This document shows, piece by piece, positions 45,941-55,064 of a DNA stretch of 64,000 bases. How positions within the stretch are numbered: the first letter of the stretch is position 1; each line of letters begins with the position of its first letter. Made by a program: the position numbers and the translations under genes. Below the pieces are notes generated by a model that was not told where the DNA came from, searched no databases, and saw only the letters and a list, made by a program, of their open reading frames with translations. Source of the DNA: Flavobacterium piscisymbiosum (lineage in GTDB: Bacteria > Bacteroidota > Bacteroidia > Flavobacteriales > Flavobacteriaceae); assembly GCF_020905295.1 (NCBI RefSeq), contig NZ_JAJJMM010000001.1, positions 6,076,001 through 6,140,000 of the forward strand, written 5' to 3'.

Positions 45941-47674
45941 ATGAAAAATTCAAATATAAAATCAAAATTTCTGCTGATGTTTGCTACAGCTGTAGTAGCA
46001 ACAACGGCGGTTAGTTGTTCAGATTATTTAACAGATGATCCTGCAGATAAATTTACAAACGAAAACTTTTGGCAATCAGAAGATAATGTAAAAACATTTT
46101 CATGGCTTAATTACGACACTTTTTATGGCTACGGAAACGGTACAACAATCGGACTTTCTTTTTTCTATTATCATGGAAGTGATTACAAAGTAGATGATAA
46201 CTTATCAGCATTTACTTTTTATCAAATGCCGGTTACTGCTGCTACCACAAATGTTTATTCCTGGAATGAATATTACACGCTTATTCGTCGTTGTAATTTG
46301 ATGTTGGAAAAAATACCATCGGTGAGCATGTCTGCCGAGAAAAAGAACCACTATATTGGGGTAGCTAAATTTTTTAGAGCTTATACTTACTTTCGTTTAG
46401 TGCAAAAAATGGGAGATGTTCCTTATACTGATAAATACTTAGTTCAGGCAGATCCTGCAGTTTATGCTCCTGCAATGCCAAGAGCCGAAATTATGGACAA
46501 AGTAATTGCAGACTTAGAAGAATCTGCAAACTTAATGCTTGTTTCAGACGATAAAAATGCTACCGTAAACAAATACACAGCTTACGCAGCATTAAGTAAC
46601 GCATGTCTTTATGAAGGAACATACAGAAAATACCATTTAGGTCAGGACGGAAGTGCTTATCTTAATAAAGCTAAAGTGGCTTCATTAGCTGTAATGAACA
46701 ATCCGGCTTATAAATTAAATGCGGATTGGAAATCACTTTACAATTCAGTTGAATTACTTGGAAATACAGAAGTGATATTGGCAAAACGTTATTTAACAAA
46801 CGTATTGATGCACTCTCTTCAAAACTACACCAATACATCAACCATTCAATACGGTTTAACAAAATGGGCTGCTGACAGTTATGTAACGACAAACGGATTA
46901 CCAATTCAACAAGCCGGAAACGCACAATATACGGGTGATGATAACGTAACTAAAACTTTTGCAAACAGAGATCCGCGTTTTGGTAAAACTGTAAATCCTG
47001 CGAACTACGGTTATAAAGGAAAACCTTTTGGTACAACTGCTTTAGTTTCGATGTCAGGATATGTATTCGAATTATACAACAATCCTGCTACAACAGGTCC
47101 TGATGTTACTACAGGAGGGCGTAATTACACTGATGCTCCAGTATTTACATTAAGCGAAGTATATTTAAATTATGCCGAAGCTTGTGCTGAATTGGGTACA
47201 GCTACCAACAATGATCTTGATATTTCGATCAATAAAGTACGTGCACGTGCAGGAATTGCCGCTTTGACTACTGACGGAAATAATGCATCTGCAGGAAATG
47301 TAGTAATCAATGACCCAAGAAGAACCTCAGCTTTAGAGCAAATCGCTGGTGTTGTAAGTCCGCTAATCTGGGAAGTACGTCGTGAACGTCAAATTGAATT
47401 TATGAGCTGGACTACTTTAAGACAAGCTGATATTTACCGTTGGAAAAAAGGAGATTATCTTGATACTTCAAAAAATCCTGACGTAAATCTTGGAGCCAGA
47501 ATTGGTGCTCCTGTTGGGTCTCAAACTGTAGTTGATGGTAACGGATATGTGAAAATTTATCCTGCAAGTACCAGAACTTTTGAGCCAAAGCATTATTTAA
47601 TGAATATCCCAACTAATGATATTGATTTATATAAAGCTCAAGGTGTTACATTAAAACAAAACCCGGGCTGGTAA
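45941..47674 (+). CDS. SusD/RagB-family glycan-binding lipoprotein
   Basis: 577 residues. The signal peptide ends with a lipobox (TTAVS-C26). The TPR-like SusD body shows ADKFTNENFWQSEDNV, the early YTLIRRCNLMLEKIP and AKFFRAYTYFRLVQKMGDVPY segments, and LSEVYLNYAEACAELG, IWEVRRERQIEFM near the end. It forms the lid of the SusC barrel at the cell surface and captures the ligand. It pairs with the gene directly upstream. The ligand specificity cannot be read from sequence, but the locus suggests cell-wall-derived sugars. A strong terminator follows. Confidence 0.92.
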   Translation: MKNSNIKSKFLLMFATAVVATTAVSCSDYLTDDPADKFTNENFWQSEDNVKTFSWLNYDTFYGYGNGTTIGLSFFYYHGSDYKVDDNLSAFTFYQMPVTAATTNVYSWNEYYTLIRRCNLMLEKIPSVSMSAEKKNHYIGVAKFFRAYTYFRLVQKMGDVPYTDKYLVQADPAVYAPAMPRAEIMDKVIADLEESANLMLVSDDKNATVNKYTAYAALSNACLYEGTYRKYHLGQDGSAYLNKAKVASLAVMNNPAYKLNADWKSLYNSVELLGNTEVILAKRYLTNVLMHSLQNYTNTSTIQYGLTKWAADSYVTTNGLPIQQAGNAQYTGDDNVTKTFANRDPRFGKTVNPANYGYKGKPFGTTALVSMSGYVFELYNNPATTGPDVTTGGRNYTDAPVFTLSEVYLNYAEACAELGTATNNDLDISINKVRARAGIAALTTDGNNASAGNVVINDPRRTSALEQIAGVVSPLIWEVRRERQIEFMSWTTLRQADIYRWKKGDYLDTSKNPDVNLGARIGAPVGSQTVVDGNGYVKIYPASTRTFEPKHYLMNIPTNDIDLYKAQGVTLKQNPGW

Positions 47675-47703
47675 TCCTCAGTTACCAAACCCATCAATAA
47701 TAC

Positions 47704-47742
47704 ACTACCTCTGGGCACTAAAACCAGAGGTAGTATTTTAAA
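47704..47742 (+). terminator. Terminator after susD
   Basis: A perfect 11-bp stem ACTACCTCTGG (47704-47714) with CCAGAGGTAGT (47724-47734), a 9-base loop and a T-rich tail. It lies 30 bases after the susD stop. The rest of the 256-bp gap before namZ copy 2 shows no gene. Confidence 0.85.
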
Positions 47743-47930
47743 CTTATTTCTTTGTAAAAAGACATAGCAGCATCTGACAAAAATAAAATACAGGTCTAAA
47801 AATCATAGACTTCTCTTTCCAGAATACCACACTACATCATCAAATCAAAAAAACATACACTACCAATCAAATAATAATATAATTTTATTGAGTCAATTTT
47901 TGTCTTCTCACTACTAAACTGTAATTTAAA

Positions 47931-49130
47931 ATGATAAAATTCATAGCAAAAAGTGTCTTTATAGTTACTTCTGTAATATACACACCGTCTTATTCCAATT
48001 CATTTCAAAAAGCTGCAAAAAGTACTGTTCATGAAATTAAAGTTTCTTCGATTAAAACCGGAGCTGATAATTACGAAAAGTACCTGCCTTTACTGAAAGA
48101 TAAAAAAGTTGGAATCGTTACGAATCAAACCGGAATTTTATCAGATAAAACACATGTGGTAGATTTTTTATTAGAAAAGAAAATTGCCGTACAAACCATT
48201 TTTGCGCCCGAACACGGATTTAGAGGAACTGCAGATGCAGGCGAACATGTAGTAGACGGAAAAGATCCTAAAACAGGATTACCTATCATCTCTCTTTACG
48301 GAGACAATAAAAAACCAAAAGCGGCACAATTGGCCGGAATCGATGTTATGATATTCGATTTGCAGGATGTTGGTGCGCGTTTTTACACCTATATTTCTTC
48401 TTTGCATTATGTAATGGAAGCTTGCGCTGAAAACGGAATTCCGCTTATTGTTCTGGACAGACCAAACCCAAATGGCGGTATCATAGACGGACCACTTTTA
48501 GAAAAAGAATTTACGAGTTTTGTGGGCATGCACCCTATTCCGCTGCTTCACGGTCTGACAATTGGCGAATATTCAAAAATGATCAATGGCGAAAAATGGC
48601 TTAAAAATGCCGTTCAATGCAAACTAACTGTTATTCCTTGTGTCGATTATAAACGAACTATGCCATACAGTTTACTGGCAAAACCATCACCCAATTTACC
48701 TAATGACCAATCGATAAACCTATATGCCAGTTTGTGTCTTTTTGAAGGAACAAACGTAAGTATGGGACGCGGAACCGAGAAACAATTCCAAATTTATGGT
48801 TCTCCTTTTTTAAAGAAAACGAATTTCAGCTTTACCCCAAAACCAAATTTTGGAGCCAAAGATCCGCTTTATAACGGAAAAGAATGTTTTGGAGAAGATT
48901 TAACTTCTTACCCGAAACTCACTCAATTAGAACTTAAATGGCTCATAAAAGCTTATCAAAATACCAGCGATAAAACGAAATTCTTCAATCAGTTTTTTAC
49001 CAAACTTGCCGGAACAAAAAAGCTGCAACAGCAAATCGAAAGCGGAGTTTCAGAAAATGAAATAAGAAAGAGCTGGCAGAAAGATTTAGAAGCCTTCAAA
49101 AAAATGAGAAAGGCTTACCTAATCTATTAA
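47931..49130 (+). CDS. namZ: Exo-beta-N-acetylmuramidase NamZ family (DUF1343, GH171), copy 2
   Basis: 399 residues. The signal peptide (MIKFIAKSVFIVTSVIYTPSYS) makes it periplasmic or secreted. It has the same motifs as copy 1: GIVTNQTG, FAPEHGFRGTADAGEHV, IFDLQDVGARFYTY, LDRPNPNGG, SPNLPNDQSI and FEGTNVSMGRGTEKQFQIYGS. The PEHGFRG segment holds the family's conserved acidic residue. Copy 1 at 26141 has LDRPNPNIA where this copy has LDRPNPNGG. The two lie on opposite arms of the locus, so the pair may differ in substrate (free chains against peptide-bearing ones) or in regulation. murQ follows, the enzyme that acts on the MurNAc it liberates once phosphorylated. Confidence 0.9.
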   Translation: MIKFIAKSVFIVTSVIYTPSYSNSFQKAAKSTVHEIKVSSIKTGADNYEKYLPLLKDKKVGIVTNQTGILSDKTHVVDFLLEKKIAVQTIFAPEHGFRGTADAGEHVVDGKDPKTGLPIISLYGDNKKPKAAQLAGIDVMIFDLQDVGARFYTYISSLHYVMEACAENGIPLIVLDRPNPNGGIIDGPLLEKEFTSFVGMHPIPLLHGLTIGEYSKMINGEKWLKNAVQCKLTVIPCVDYKRTMPYSLLAKPSPNLPNDQSINLYASLCLFEGTNVSMGRGTEKQFQIYGSPFLKKTNFSFTPKPNFGAKDPLYNGKECFGEDLTSYPKLTQLELKWLIKAYQNTSDKTKFFNQFFTKLAGTKKLQQQIESGVSENEIRKSWQKDLEAFKKMRKAYLIY

Positions 49131-49141
49131 CAGCTTTTTCC

Positions 49142-49217
49142 ACATAGTTTTATGTGTATTTTAAAATAAGTGAAATGCCTTTTTTTAAAGTAATAAACTA
49201 TGTTTCTATGTGTTAAA
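49142..49217. repeat. Half copy of the CATAG-type inverted-repeat element
   Basis: The sequence CACATAGTTTTATGTGTATTTTA...AAGTGAAATGCC...CTATGTTTCTATGTGTTA matches the right half of the full elements at 54876-55019 and 60402-60569, but the left arm (AAACACATAGAAACATAG) is missing. Confidence 0.75.
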
Positions 49218-49317
49218 AAATTATGCCCAAAGAATAAAAATACAACCAACTAAAATTGCAAAATATCGAAACCGGTTATTCGAACAACTTTGGTTTCAAA
49301 AATCAAAAAAAAGAAAA

Positions 49318-50145
49318 ATGAAAAATAAAAATCCTGAAACTGAACAAGAATCTTTGTACAAAGACTTGGATCAAATGAGCGTGAAAGAACTTCTTACGAA
49401 TATCAATACAGAAGACAAAAAAGTGCCGCAGATTATCGACGAGCAGATTCCTAAAATCGAAAAACTGGTTAAGGCGATTGTAAAAAAAATGCAGCTGGGC
49501 GGCAGATTATTTTATATTGGAGCAGGAACTTCGGGACGAATTGGTATTTTAGATGCATCAGAATGTCCGCCAACTTTTGGTGTGCCTCATGATATGATTA
49601 TCGGAATTATTGCCGGAGGAGATACTGCCATTAGAAAAGCTGTTGAAAACGCCGAAGATGATACTGAACAAGCATGGAAAGACTTAGCTAAATTTGAAAT
49701 TTCAAGTTTAGATTTTATTATCGGGATTGCAGCTTCAGGAAACACACCTTATGTTTTAGGCGCTTTGAAAAAAGCAAAAGAACACAACATTAAAACAGGA
49801 AGTATTTCGTGCATTAGCAACGGACTTATTGCGCAGGAAGCCGATTATCCTATTGAATTGATTGTAGGACCGGAATTCTTAACCGGAAGTACCAGAATGA
49901 AAGCCGGAACAGCTCAAAAACTAACCTTAAACATGATCTCTACATCTGTAATGATCAAACTGGGAAAAGTAAAAGGCAACAAAATGGTAGACATGCAGTT
50001 GTCTAACGAAAAACTGGTAAAACGCGGTATCAAAATGATCATGGAAGAACTTGGAATTGAATATGATTTAGCCGAAGAATTACTGCAAAAACACAAAAGC
50101 GTAAGAGCTGTTTTATTGGCTCAAAGCAAAAATCAGGAAAACTAG
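49318..50145 (+). CDS. murQ: N-acetylmuramic acid 6-phosphate etherase
   Basis: 275 residues from the ATG at 49318. An upstream TTG-initiated reading would add 36 basic residues that do not resemble the family and run through repeat sequence. MurQ motifs: the N-terminal DQMSVKELLTNINTEDKKV, the SIS-domain segments RLFYIGAGTSGRIGILDASECPPTFGVP and GIAASGNTPYVLGAL, and LTGSTRMKAGTAQKLTLNM. It splits the D-lactyl ether of MurNAc-6-P to GlcNAc-6-P and D-lactate in the cytoplasm. The substrate comes from AnmK (55065) and possibly a MurNAc kinase elsewhere. GlcNAc-6-P goes to the NagB fusion. A palindromic hairpin follows the stop by 6 bases. Confidence 0.95.
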   Translation: MKNKNPETEQESLYKDLDQMSVKELLTNINTEDKKVPQIIDEQIPKIEKLVKAIVKKMQLGGRLFYIGAGTSGRIGILDASECPPTFGVPHDMIIGIIAGGDTAIRKAVENAEDDTEQAWKDLAKFEISSLDFIIGIAASGNTPYVLGALKKAKEHNIKTGSISCISNGLIAQEADYPIELIVGPEFLTGSTRMKAGTAQKLTLNMISTSVMIKLGKVKGNKMVDMQLSNEKLVKRGIKMIMEELGIEYDLAEELLQKHKSVRAVLLAQSKNQEN

Positions 50146-50150
50146 AACGA

Positions 50151-50181
50151 AACCTAACAGGTTTTAAAAACCTGTTAGGTT
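50151..50181 (+). terminator. CCTAACAGG hairpin after murQ
   Basis: AACCTAACAGGTTTT (50151-50165) and AAAACCTGTTAGGTT (50167-50181) are perfect complements, starting 6 bases after the murQ stop. This is the + strand member of the hairpin family found after three - strand genes. Confidence 0.8.
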
Positions 50182-50255
50182 TAATCAACCGTTTTATTCA
50201 TCTTTGATTAACGTTGATTCACCAAAATTTATCAAAAACAAACCAAAAAACTAAA

Positions 50256-51761
50256 ATGACACCAAGTACCATCCTCCTTCTCATCATCATTTATTTCGGA
50301 ACATTATTCTACATCTCACATCGGGTGAGTAGAAAAGACGGCGGAAATGATGCTTTTTTTACCGCCAATAAAAACTCAAAATGGTATCTGGTTGCTTTTG
50401 GGATGATAGGAACGGCACTTTCAGGAGTAACGTTTATATCTGTTCCGGGAGAAGTGGGTGCACCAAGTGGCGAACAATTCAAGTATTTTCAGTTTGTTTT
50501 GGGTAATGCAATAGGTTTTATAGTAATTACAAAATTATTATTGCCGTTGTATTATCGAATGAATTTAACTTCGATTTATGGCTATATAGAGCAAAGAATG
50601 GGCTTTTACAGCTATAAAACCGCAGCGTCTATTTTCCTGATCAGCAGAACGGTAAGCTCGGCGTTCAGGCTTTATTTGGTTGTGATTGTGTTACAGCGTT
50701 TTGTATTCGATTTTTATCACATTCCGTTTGCTTTTACAGTCCTGATTTCACTATTGCTAATTTTTTCTTATACCTACAGAGGCGGGTTAAAAACGATTAT
50801 TATAACCGATACTTTACAAACGTTTTTCCTGGTAACTTCTGTTTTTCTTACCATTTATTTCATCTGCGATCGTATGGATTTAAGTGCGATTGGCGCTTTC
50901 GAAGAAGTAAAAAATAGTAATTATTCTAAAATATTTTTCTTTGATGATTTTCTGGGAAGTAAATTCCATTTTGTCAAACAAATATTAGGCGGAATGTTTG
51001 TAACCATTGCCATGACAGGATTGGATCAGGATTTAATGCAAAAAAACCTGAGCTGTAAAAACATTGGCGAAGCACAAAAAAACATGTTTACTTTTACAGG
51101 AATCTTTGTTGTCATCAACATTTTCTTTTTGAGTGTTGGCGCTTTACTTTATATCTATGCCAACAAAAACGGCATCGCAATCCCAACAGATTTACTGACC
51201 GGCAAACCAAGAACCGATTTACTTTTTCCGGAAATTGCCCTGAATCATTTGGCTACAATTCCTGCCATCGTATTTTTATTAGGAATCATTGCAGCAACAT
51301 TTGCTACAACAGATTCAGCCTTAACAGCTTTAACAACTTCTTTTTGCGTTGATTTTCTGGGAATGGACAAAGCCGAAAACAGCAAGAAAAATACCGTTAG
51401 AACAAGACATTTGGTTCACATTAGTTTCTCGGCATTGATTTTCTTTGTGATCCTTATTTTCAACTCAATCAACGATAGTTCAGTAGTGGGTATGATATTC
51501 AAAGTGGCGTCTTATACTTATGGCCCATTATTAGGATTATATGCTTTTGGATTGTTCCAGAAATCAAGACATGTAAAAGATAAATTTGTTCCTGTAATTT
51601 GCTTATTATCGCCTTTCTTTACCTATTTAATAAATGAAAATTCAGCAGCATTATTTGCAGGATATGTTTTTGATAATGAATTAATCGTACTAAACGGATT
51701 GATAACGTATTTAGGACTATACCTTACAAGTTCCCGCAGTACAGAAAAAATAAGTTTTTAA
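50256..51761 (+). CDS. Sodium:solute symporter (SSS family)
   Basis: 501 residues from the ATG at 50256; an in-frame TTG at 50214 would only add a short polar tail. About 13 membrane segments are visible, starting ILLLIIIYFGTLFYISH. Family features: the GGNDAFFTANKNSKWYLVAFGMIGTALSGVTFISVPG segment (in part), YGYIEQRMGFYSYKTAA, and GIIAATFATTDSALTALTTSFCVDF, near the sodium-binding Ser/Thr helix. It moves a solute across the inner membrane with sodium. Placed between murQ and the NagZ fusion, it is the natural candidate for importing MurNAc, anhydroMurNAc or a small muropeptide sugar, in a group that usually lacks PTS sugar uptake. The exact substrate is inferred only. Confidence 0.88.
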   Translation: MTPSTILLLIIIYFGTLFYISHRVSRKDGGNDAFFTANKNSKWYLVAFGMIGTALSGVTFISVPGEVGAPSGEQFKYFQFVLGNAIGFIVITKLLLPLYYRMNLTSIYGYIEQRMGFYSYKTAASIFLISRTVSSAFRLYLVVIVLQRFVFDFYHIPFAFTVLISLLLIFSYTYRGGLKTIIITDTLQTFFLVTSVFLTIYFICDRMDLSAIGAFEEVKNSNYSKIFFFDDFLGSKFHFVKQILGGMFVTIAMTGLDQDLMQKNLSCKNIGEAQKNMFTFTGIFVVINIFFLSVGALLYIYANKNGIAIPTDLLTGKPRTDLLFPEIALNHLATIPAIVFLLGIIAATFATTDSALTALTTSFCVDFLGMDKAENSKKNTVRTRHLVHISFSALIFFVILIFNSINDSSVVGMIFKVASYTYGPLLGLYAFGLFQKSRHVKDKFVPVICLLSPFFTYLINENSAALFAGYVFDNELIVLNGLITYLGLYLTSSRSTEKISF

Positions 51762-51842
51762 ACCACCTTAAAAACACAACCCTATTGATTAATCAATTGA
51801 AATCTCTTTAAACAAGTTTCAATTGCCCAAAAAATAATAAAC

Positions 51843-54842
51843 ATGAAAGATTACATCATAAAAATCAGCCTTTGTGCTTCATTTTTATTTTTAATCACCA
51901 ATTGTGGCGTTTCTAAAAAAGACACTACAATTAAAGATTTAAAAACAGATCCTGTTACCAAAGATACAGTCGTTTATACGGCTCCAAAAACATCTGAGAA
52001 AAAGACTTTTTTCAAAGATTCAGATAAAGAAACTGCCTGGGTCGACAGCATATACAGCAAAATGTCACTTCGCGAAAAAGTAGGTCAATTGTTTATGATT
52101 TCGGCTTATTCTAATAAAGATTCTGTACACGTAAATGAAGTCAATAAACTGGTTCAGGATTATAAAGTAGGCGGAGTAATCTTTTTTCAGGGCGGACCGG
52201 TTCGTCAGGCGAAATTGACCAATTTGTACCAATCGAAAGCAAAAGTGCCTTTGTTCGTAGGAATTGATGCCGAATGGGGATTGGCAATGCGATTGGATTC
52301 TACTTACAGATATCCGTGGAATATGACTTTGGGCGCGATTCAGGATTTGAATTTAATTGAGAAAGTGGGCCGAAATATGGCCAACGAAAACAAACGAATC
52401 GGAATCCATTTTAATTTTGCGCCGGTTTTAGATATTAATACCAATCCTAAAAATCCAATTATCGGGAATCGTTCTTTTGGCGAAGACAAAGTCAATGTAA
52501 GCGAAAAAGCGATTGCTTTAATGAAAGGAGTTCAAAGTCAGGGCGTTTTTAGTACCGGAAAACATTTTCCCGGACACGGAGATACCGCAACAGATTCGCA
52601 TCATGCTTTGCCATTAGTTAATTTTTCGAAAGAAAGACTGGAGCAAATCGAATTGTATCCGTACAAAAGAATATTCGATGAAGGTTTAGTATCGGTGATG
52701 GTTGGGCATCTTAATATTCCGAGTTTAGAACCAATTCCAAATTTACCTTCTTCGGCTTCTTATAATGTGGTTACGAACCTGCTTCAAAAAGAATTAGGTT
52801 TCGAAGGTTTGATTTTTACCGATGGTTTAGCCATGAAAGGCGCCAGTAATTTTAAAGGTCCCGGAGATCTAGAAATTGCGGTAATTCTTGCCGGAAATGA
52901 TGTTTTACTTTGTCCGGAAAATGTTCCCGTAGCGATGCAAAAACTGGAAGCAGCTTATAATGAAAATGTGATTACCGAGGAACGACTCGCACATTCAGTA
53001 AAAAAAATATTGCATTATAAATTCAAAGCAGGATTAAATCATTACAAGCCTATTGATATGGCTAATATTTATACTGATCTTAATCCGTCACAAAATGATG
53101 CGCTGCATTATCAATTGTATGAAAACGCGGTTACTGTTTTAAAAAATGAAAAGGAAATATTGCCTATAAAAGAACTCGATCAGAAAATTGCGTACGTAAA
53201 ATTAGGCGATGATACGAACAGTACTTTTGTTTCTACATTAAAAAAATATACCGAAATAATAGAAGTTAAAGACACCAATCTTGACAGCCTGAATAAGGAA
53301 TTGAGAAAATTTGACAAGGTGATTATCAGCTTTCATAAAGTAAATAAACCTTGGGAAAAACAAGAATTTACATTAACCGAAATGCTTTGGCTAAAAGAAA
53401 TTGCGAAACACAACGACGTAATTCTCGACATCTTTGCCAAACCTTATTCGCTATTATCCATTTCCGATTTTGATGATATTGAAGGTTTAGTGGTTTCTTA
53501 CCAAAATTCAGATATCAGTCAGGTAGTTTCGGCCGAATTACTTTTTGGTGCTATTTCAGCCAAAGGAAAACTGCCGGTATCCATCAATAATTTTTTCAAA
53601 GTAAATGACGGATTAACGACAGAAAAATTAAATCGCCTCGCTTTTACCGCTCCGGAAAACGTGAATATGAATCCCGCCATTCTATCAAAAATAGATGCTG
53701 TGGCACAAAAAGCAATTGATGGAAAAATGGCGCCTGGAATGCAGGTTTTGGTGGCCAGAAAAGGAAGTGTAATCTTTCAGAAATCATACGGAAATCAAAC
53801 TTATGAGAACGGGAAAAAAGTAACCAACACCGATTTATATGATGTCGCTTCGATTTCGAAAATGATATCTACATTGCCCAACGTGATGCAATTATACGAT
53901 AAAGAAAAAGTAAATCTCGATACCAAATTGAAAGATATGGTGCCGTTTTTTGCCAAAACAAACAAAGAAAACATCATTTTCAAGGATTTATTAACTCATT
54001 ATGCCGGACTACAGGCCTGGATTCCGTTTTACAAAGCAACTTTAGACAGCAATAATAATCCTTCTGAAAAATACTATCGAAAAATAGCCGAAACTGGTTT
54101 TACCACAAAAGTGGCAGACAACCTTTATATTCGAAATGATTATCACGATACGATCATGAAAATCATTGCCGATAGTCCGGTATCCCTTAAAAAAGAATAT
54201 AAATACAGCGACTTTACTTTTATCATTTTAAAAGAATATCTGGAAAGAAAAACACATAAAAAACTGGAAGATCTGAGCAAACAGAATTTTTACAGCACAC
54301 TCGGAATGAACAATACGCTTTACAATCCGTTAGACAAATTCGATAAAAGCAACATTGCCCCTACCGAAATTGATACGTATTTCAGACATCAGGTTATTCA
54401 GGGTTATGTACACGATATGGCCGCAGCAATGGAAGGCGGAGTTGCCGGTCACGCAGGAATTTTTTCGAACGCTATGGATGTTGCCAAAATGATGCAGTTG
54501 TATTTGCAAAAAGGAAACTACGGTAATAAAGAATATTTCTCTCCACAAACATTTGACGCTTTCAATACTTGTTATTATGCCAATCAGGGCGTTCAGAGAG
54601 GTTTAGGTTTTGATAAAAGAATCGGTAAAGATGGTCCAACCTGCGCTTGCGTATCTCCATCAAGTTTTGGTCACACAGGATTTACAGGAAACATTGCCTG
54701 GGTTGATCCTGAAACAGAAATTGTTTATGTATTTTTATCCAACAGAACCTATCCCGGAACGAATGGAGATGAGAATAAATTAGCCAAAGGAAAAATTAGA
54801 GAAGAAATTCAGCAAATTATTCAGGAAGCTATTATAAAATAA
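51843..54842 (+). CDS. NagZ-type GH3 glucosaminidase fused to AmiE-like serine hydrolase, lipoprotein
   Basis: 999 residues. The lipobox (FLITN-C21) marks a lipoprotein. Residues about 65-400 are GH3 NagZ: VGGVIFFQGGP, KHFPGHGDTATDSHHALP (K240, H245, D247) and FTDGLAMKGA with nucleophile D327. The KHFPGHGD loop carries the His-Asp acid/base pair special to NagZ. Residues about 400-610 are a GH3 C-terminal-type domain. Residues about 615-999 are a class C beta-lactamase fold with S670-I-S-K673 and HTGFTG, close to the separate protein at 27507. The fusion joins the two Bacillus activities NagZ (GlcNAc removal) and AmiE (MurNAc-peptide amidase) in one envelope enzyme. It sits 81 bases after the symporter gene. 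Confidence 0.9.
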   Translation: MKDYIIKISLCASFLFLITNCGVSKKDTTIKDLKTDPVTKDTVVYTAPKTSEKKTFFKDSDKETAWVDSIYSKMSLREKVGQLFMISAYSNKDSVHVNEVNKLVQDYKVGGVIFFQGGPVRQAKLTNLYQSKAKVPLFVGIDAEWGLAMRLDSTYRYPWNMTLGAIQDLNLIEKVGRNMANENKRIGIHFNFAPVLDINTNPKNPIIGNRSFGEDKVNVSEKAIALMKGVQSQGVFSTGKHFPGHGDTATDSHHALPLVNFSKERLEQIELYPYKRIFDEGLVSVMVGHLNIPSLEPIPNLPSSASYNVVTNLLQKELGFEGLIFTDGLAMKGASNFKGPGDLEIAVILAGNDVLLCPENVPVAMQKLEAAYNENVITEERLAHSVKKILHYKFKAGLNHYKPIDMANIYTDLNPSQNDALHYQLYENAVTVLKNEKEILPIKELDQKIAYVKLGDDTNSTFVSTLKKYTEIIEVKDTNLDSLNKELRKFDKVIISFHKVNKPWEKQEFTLTEMLWLKEIAKHNDVILDIFAKPYSLLSISDFDDIEGLVVSYQNSDISQVVSAELLFGAISAKGKLPVSINNFFKVNDGLTTEKLNRLAFTAPENVNMNPAILSKIDAVAQKAIDGKMAPGMQVLVARKGSVIFQKSYGNQTYENGKKVTNTDLYDVASISKMISTLPNVMQLYDKEKVNLDTKLKDMVPFFAKTNKENIIFKDLLTHYAGLQAWIPFYKATLDSNNNPSEKYYRKIAETGFTTKVADNLYIRNDYHDTIMKIIADSPVSLKKEYKYSDFTFIILKEYLERKTHKKLEDLSKQNFYSTLGMNNTLYNPLDKFDKSNIAPTEIDTYFRHQVIQGYVHDMAAAMEGGVAGHAGIFSNAMDVAKMMQLYLQKGNYGNKEYFSPQTFDAFNTCYYANQGVQRGLGFDKRIGKDGPTCACVSPSSFGHTGFTGNIAWVDPETEIVYVFLSNRTYPGTNGDENKLAKGKIREEIQQIIQEAIIK

Positions 54843-54875
54843 AAAATACGAGTTGGCTTATAAGTTGGCATTTTT

Positions 54876-55019
54876 TTTAAACACATAGAAACATAGTTTT
54901 CTTTTCTTAAAAAGAATACAAAAAAGAAATACATTTCTTTCGCATAGCTGGATATGTGTATTTTAAACAAGTGAAACGCCTATTTTGAGTTCTAAAATCT
55001 ATGTTTCTATGTGTTTAAA
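54876..55019. repeat. Full copy of the CATAG-type inverted-repeat element
   Basis: Perfect 21-bp terminal inverted repeats (54876-54896 and 54999-55019, core AAACACATAGAAACATAG) enclose about 100 bp containing AAGAAATACATTTCTTTCGCATAG and AAGTGAAACGCC. It fills most of the gap before anmK. It has no coding capacity and resembles a MITE. Confidence 0.85.
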
Positions 55020-55064
55020 TAATTATACACAACGAAGAATAATTTATAAAAAAAAAACAATATC

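Noticed and set aside
49210..49317. A longer N-terminus for MurQ starting at a TTG
   Set aside because: The extra 36 residues are basic, unlike the family, and run through the CATAG repeat; the ATG at 49318 gives the normal start.
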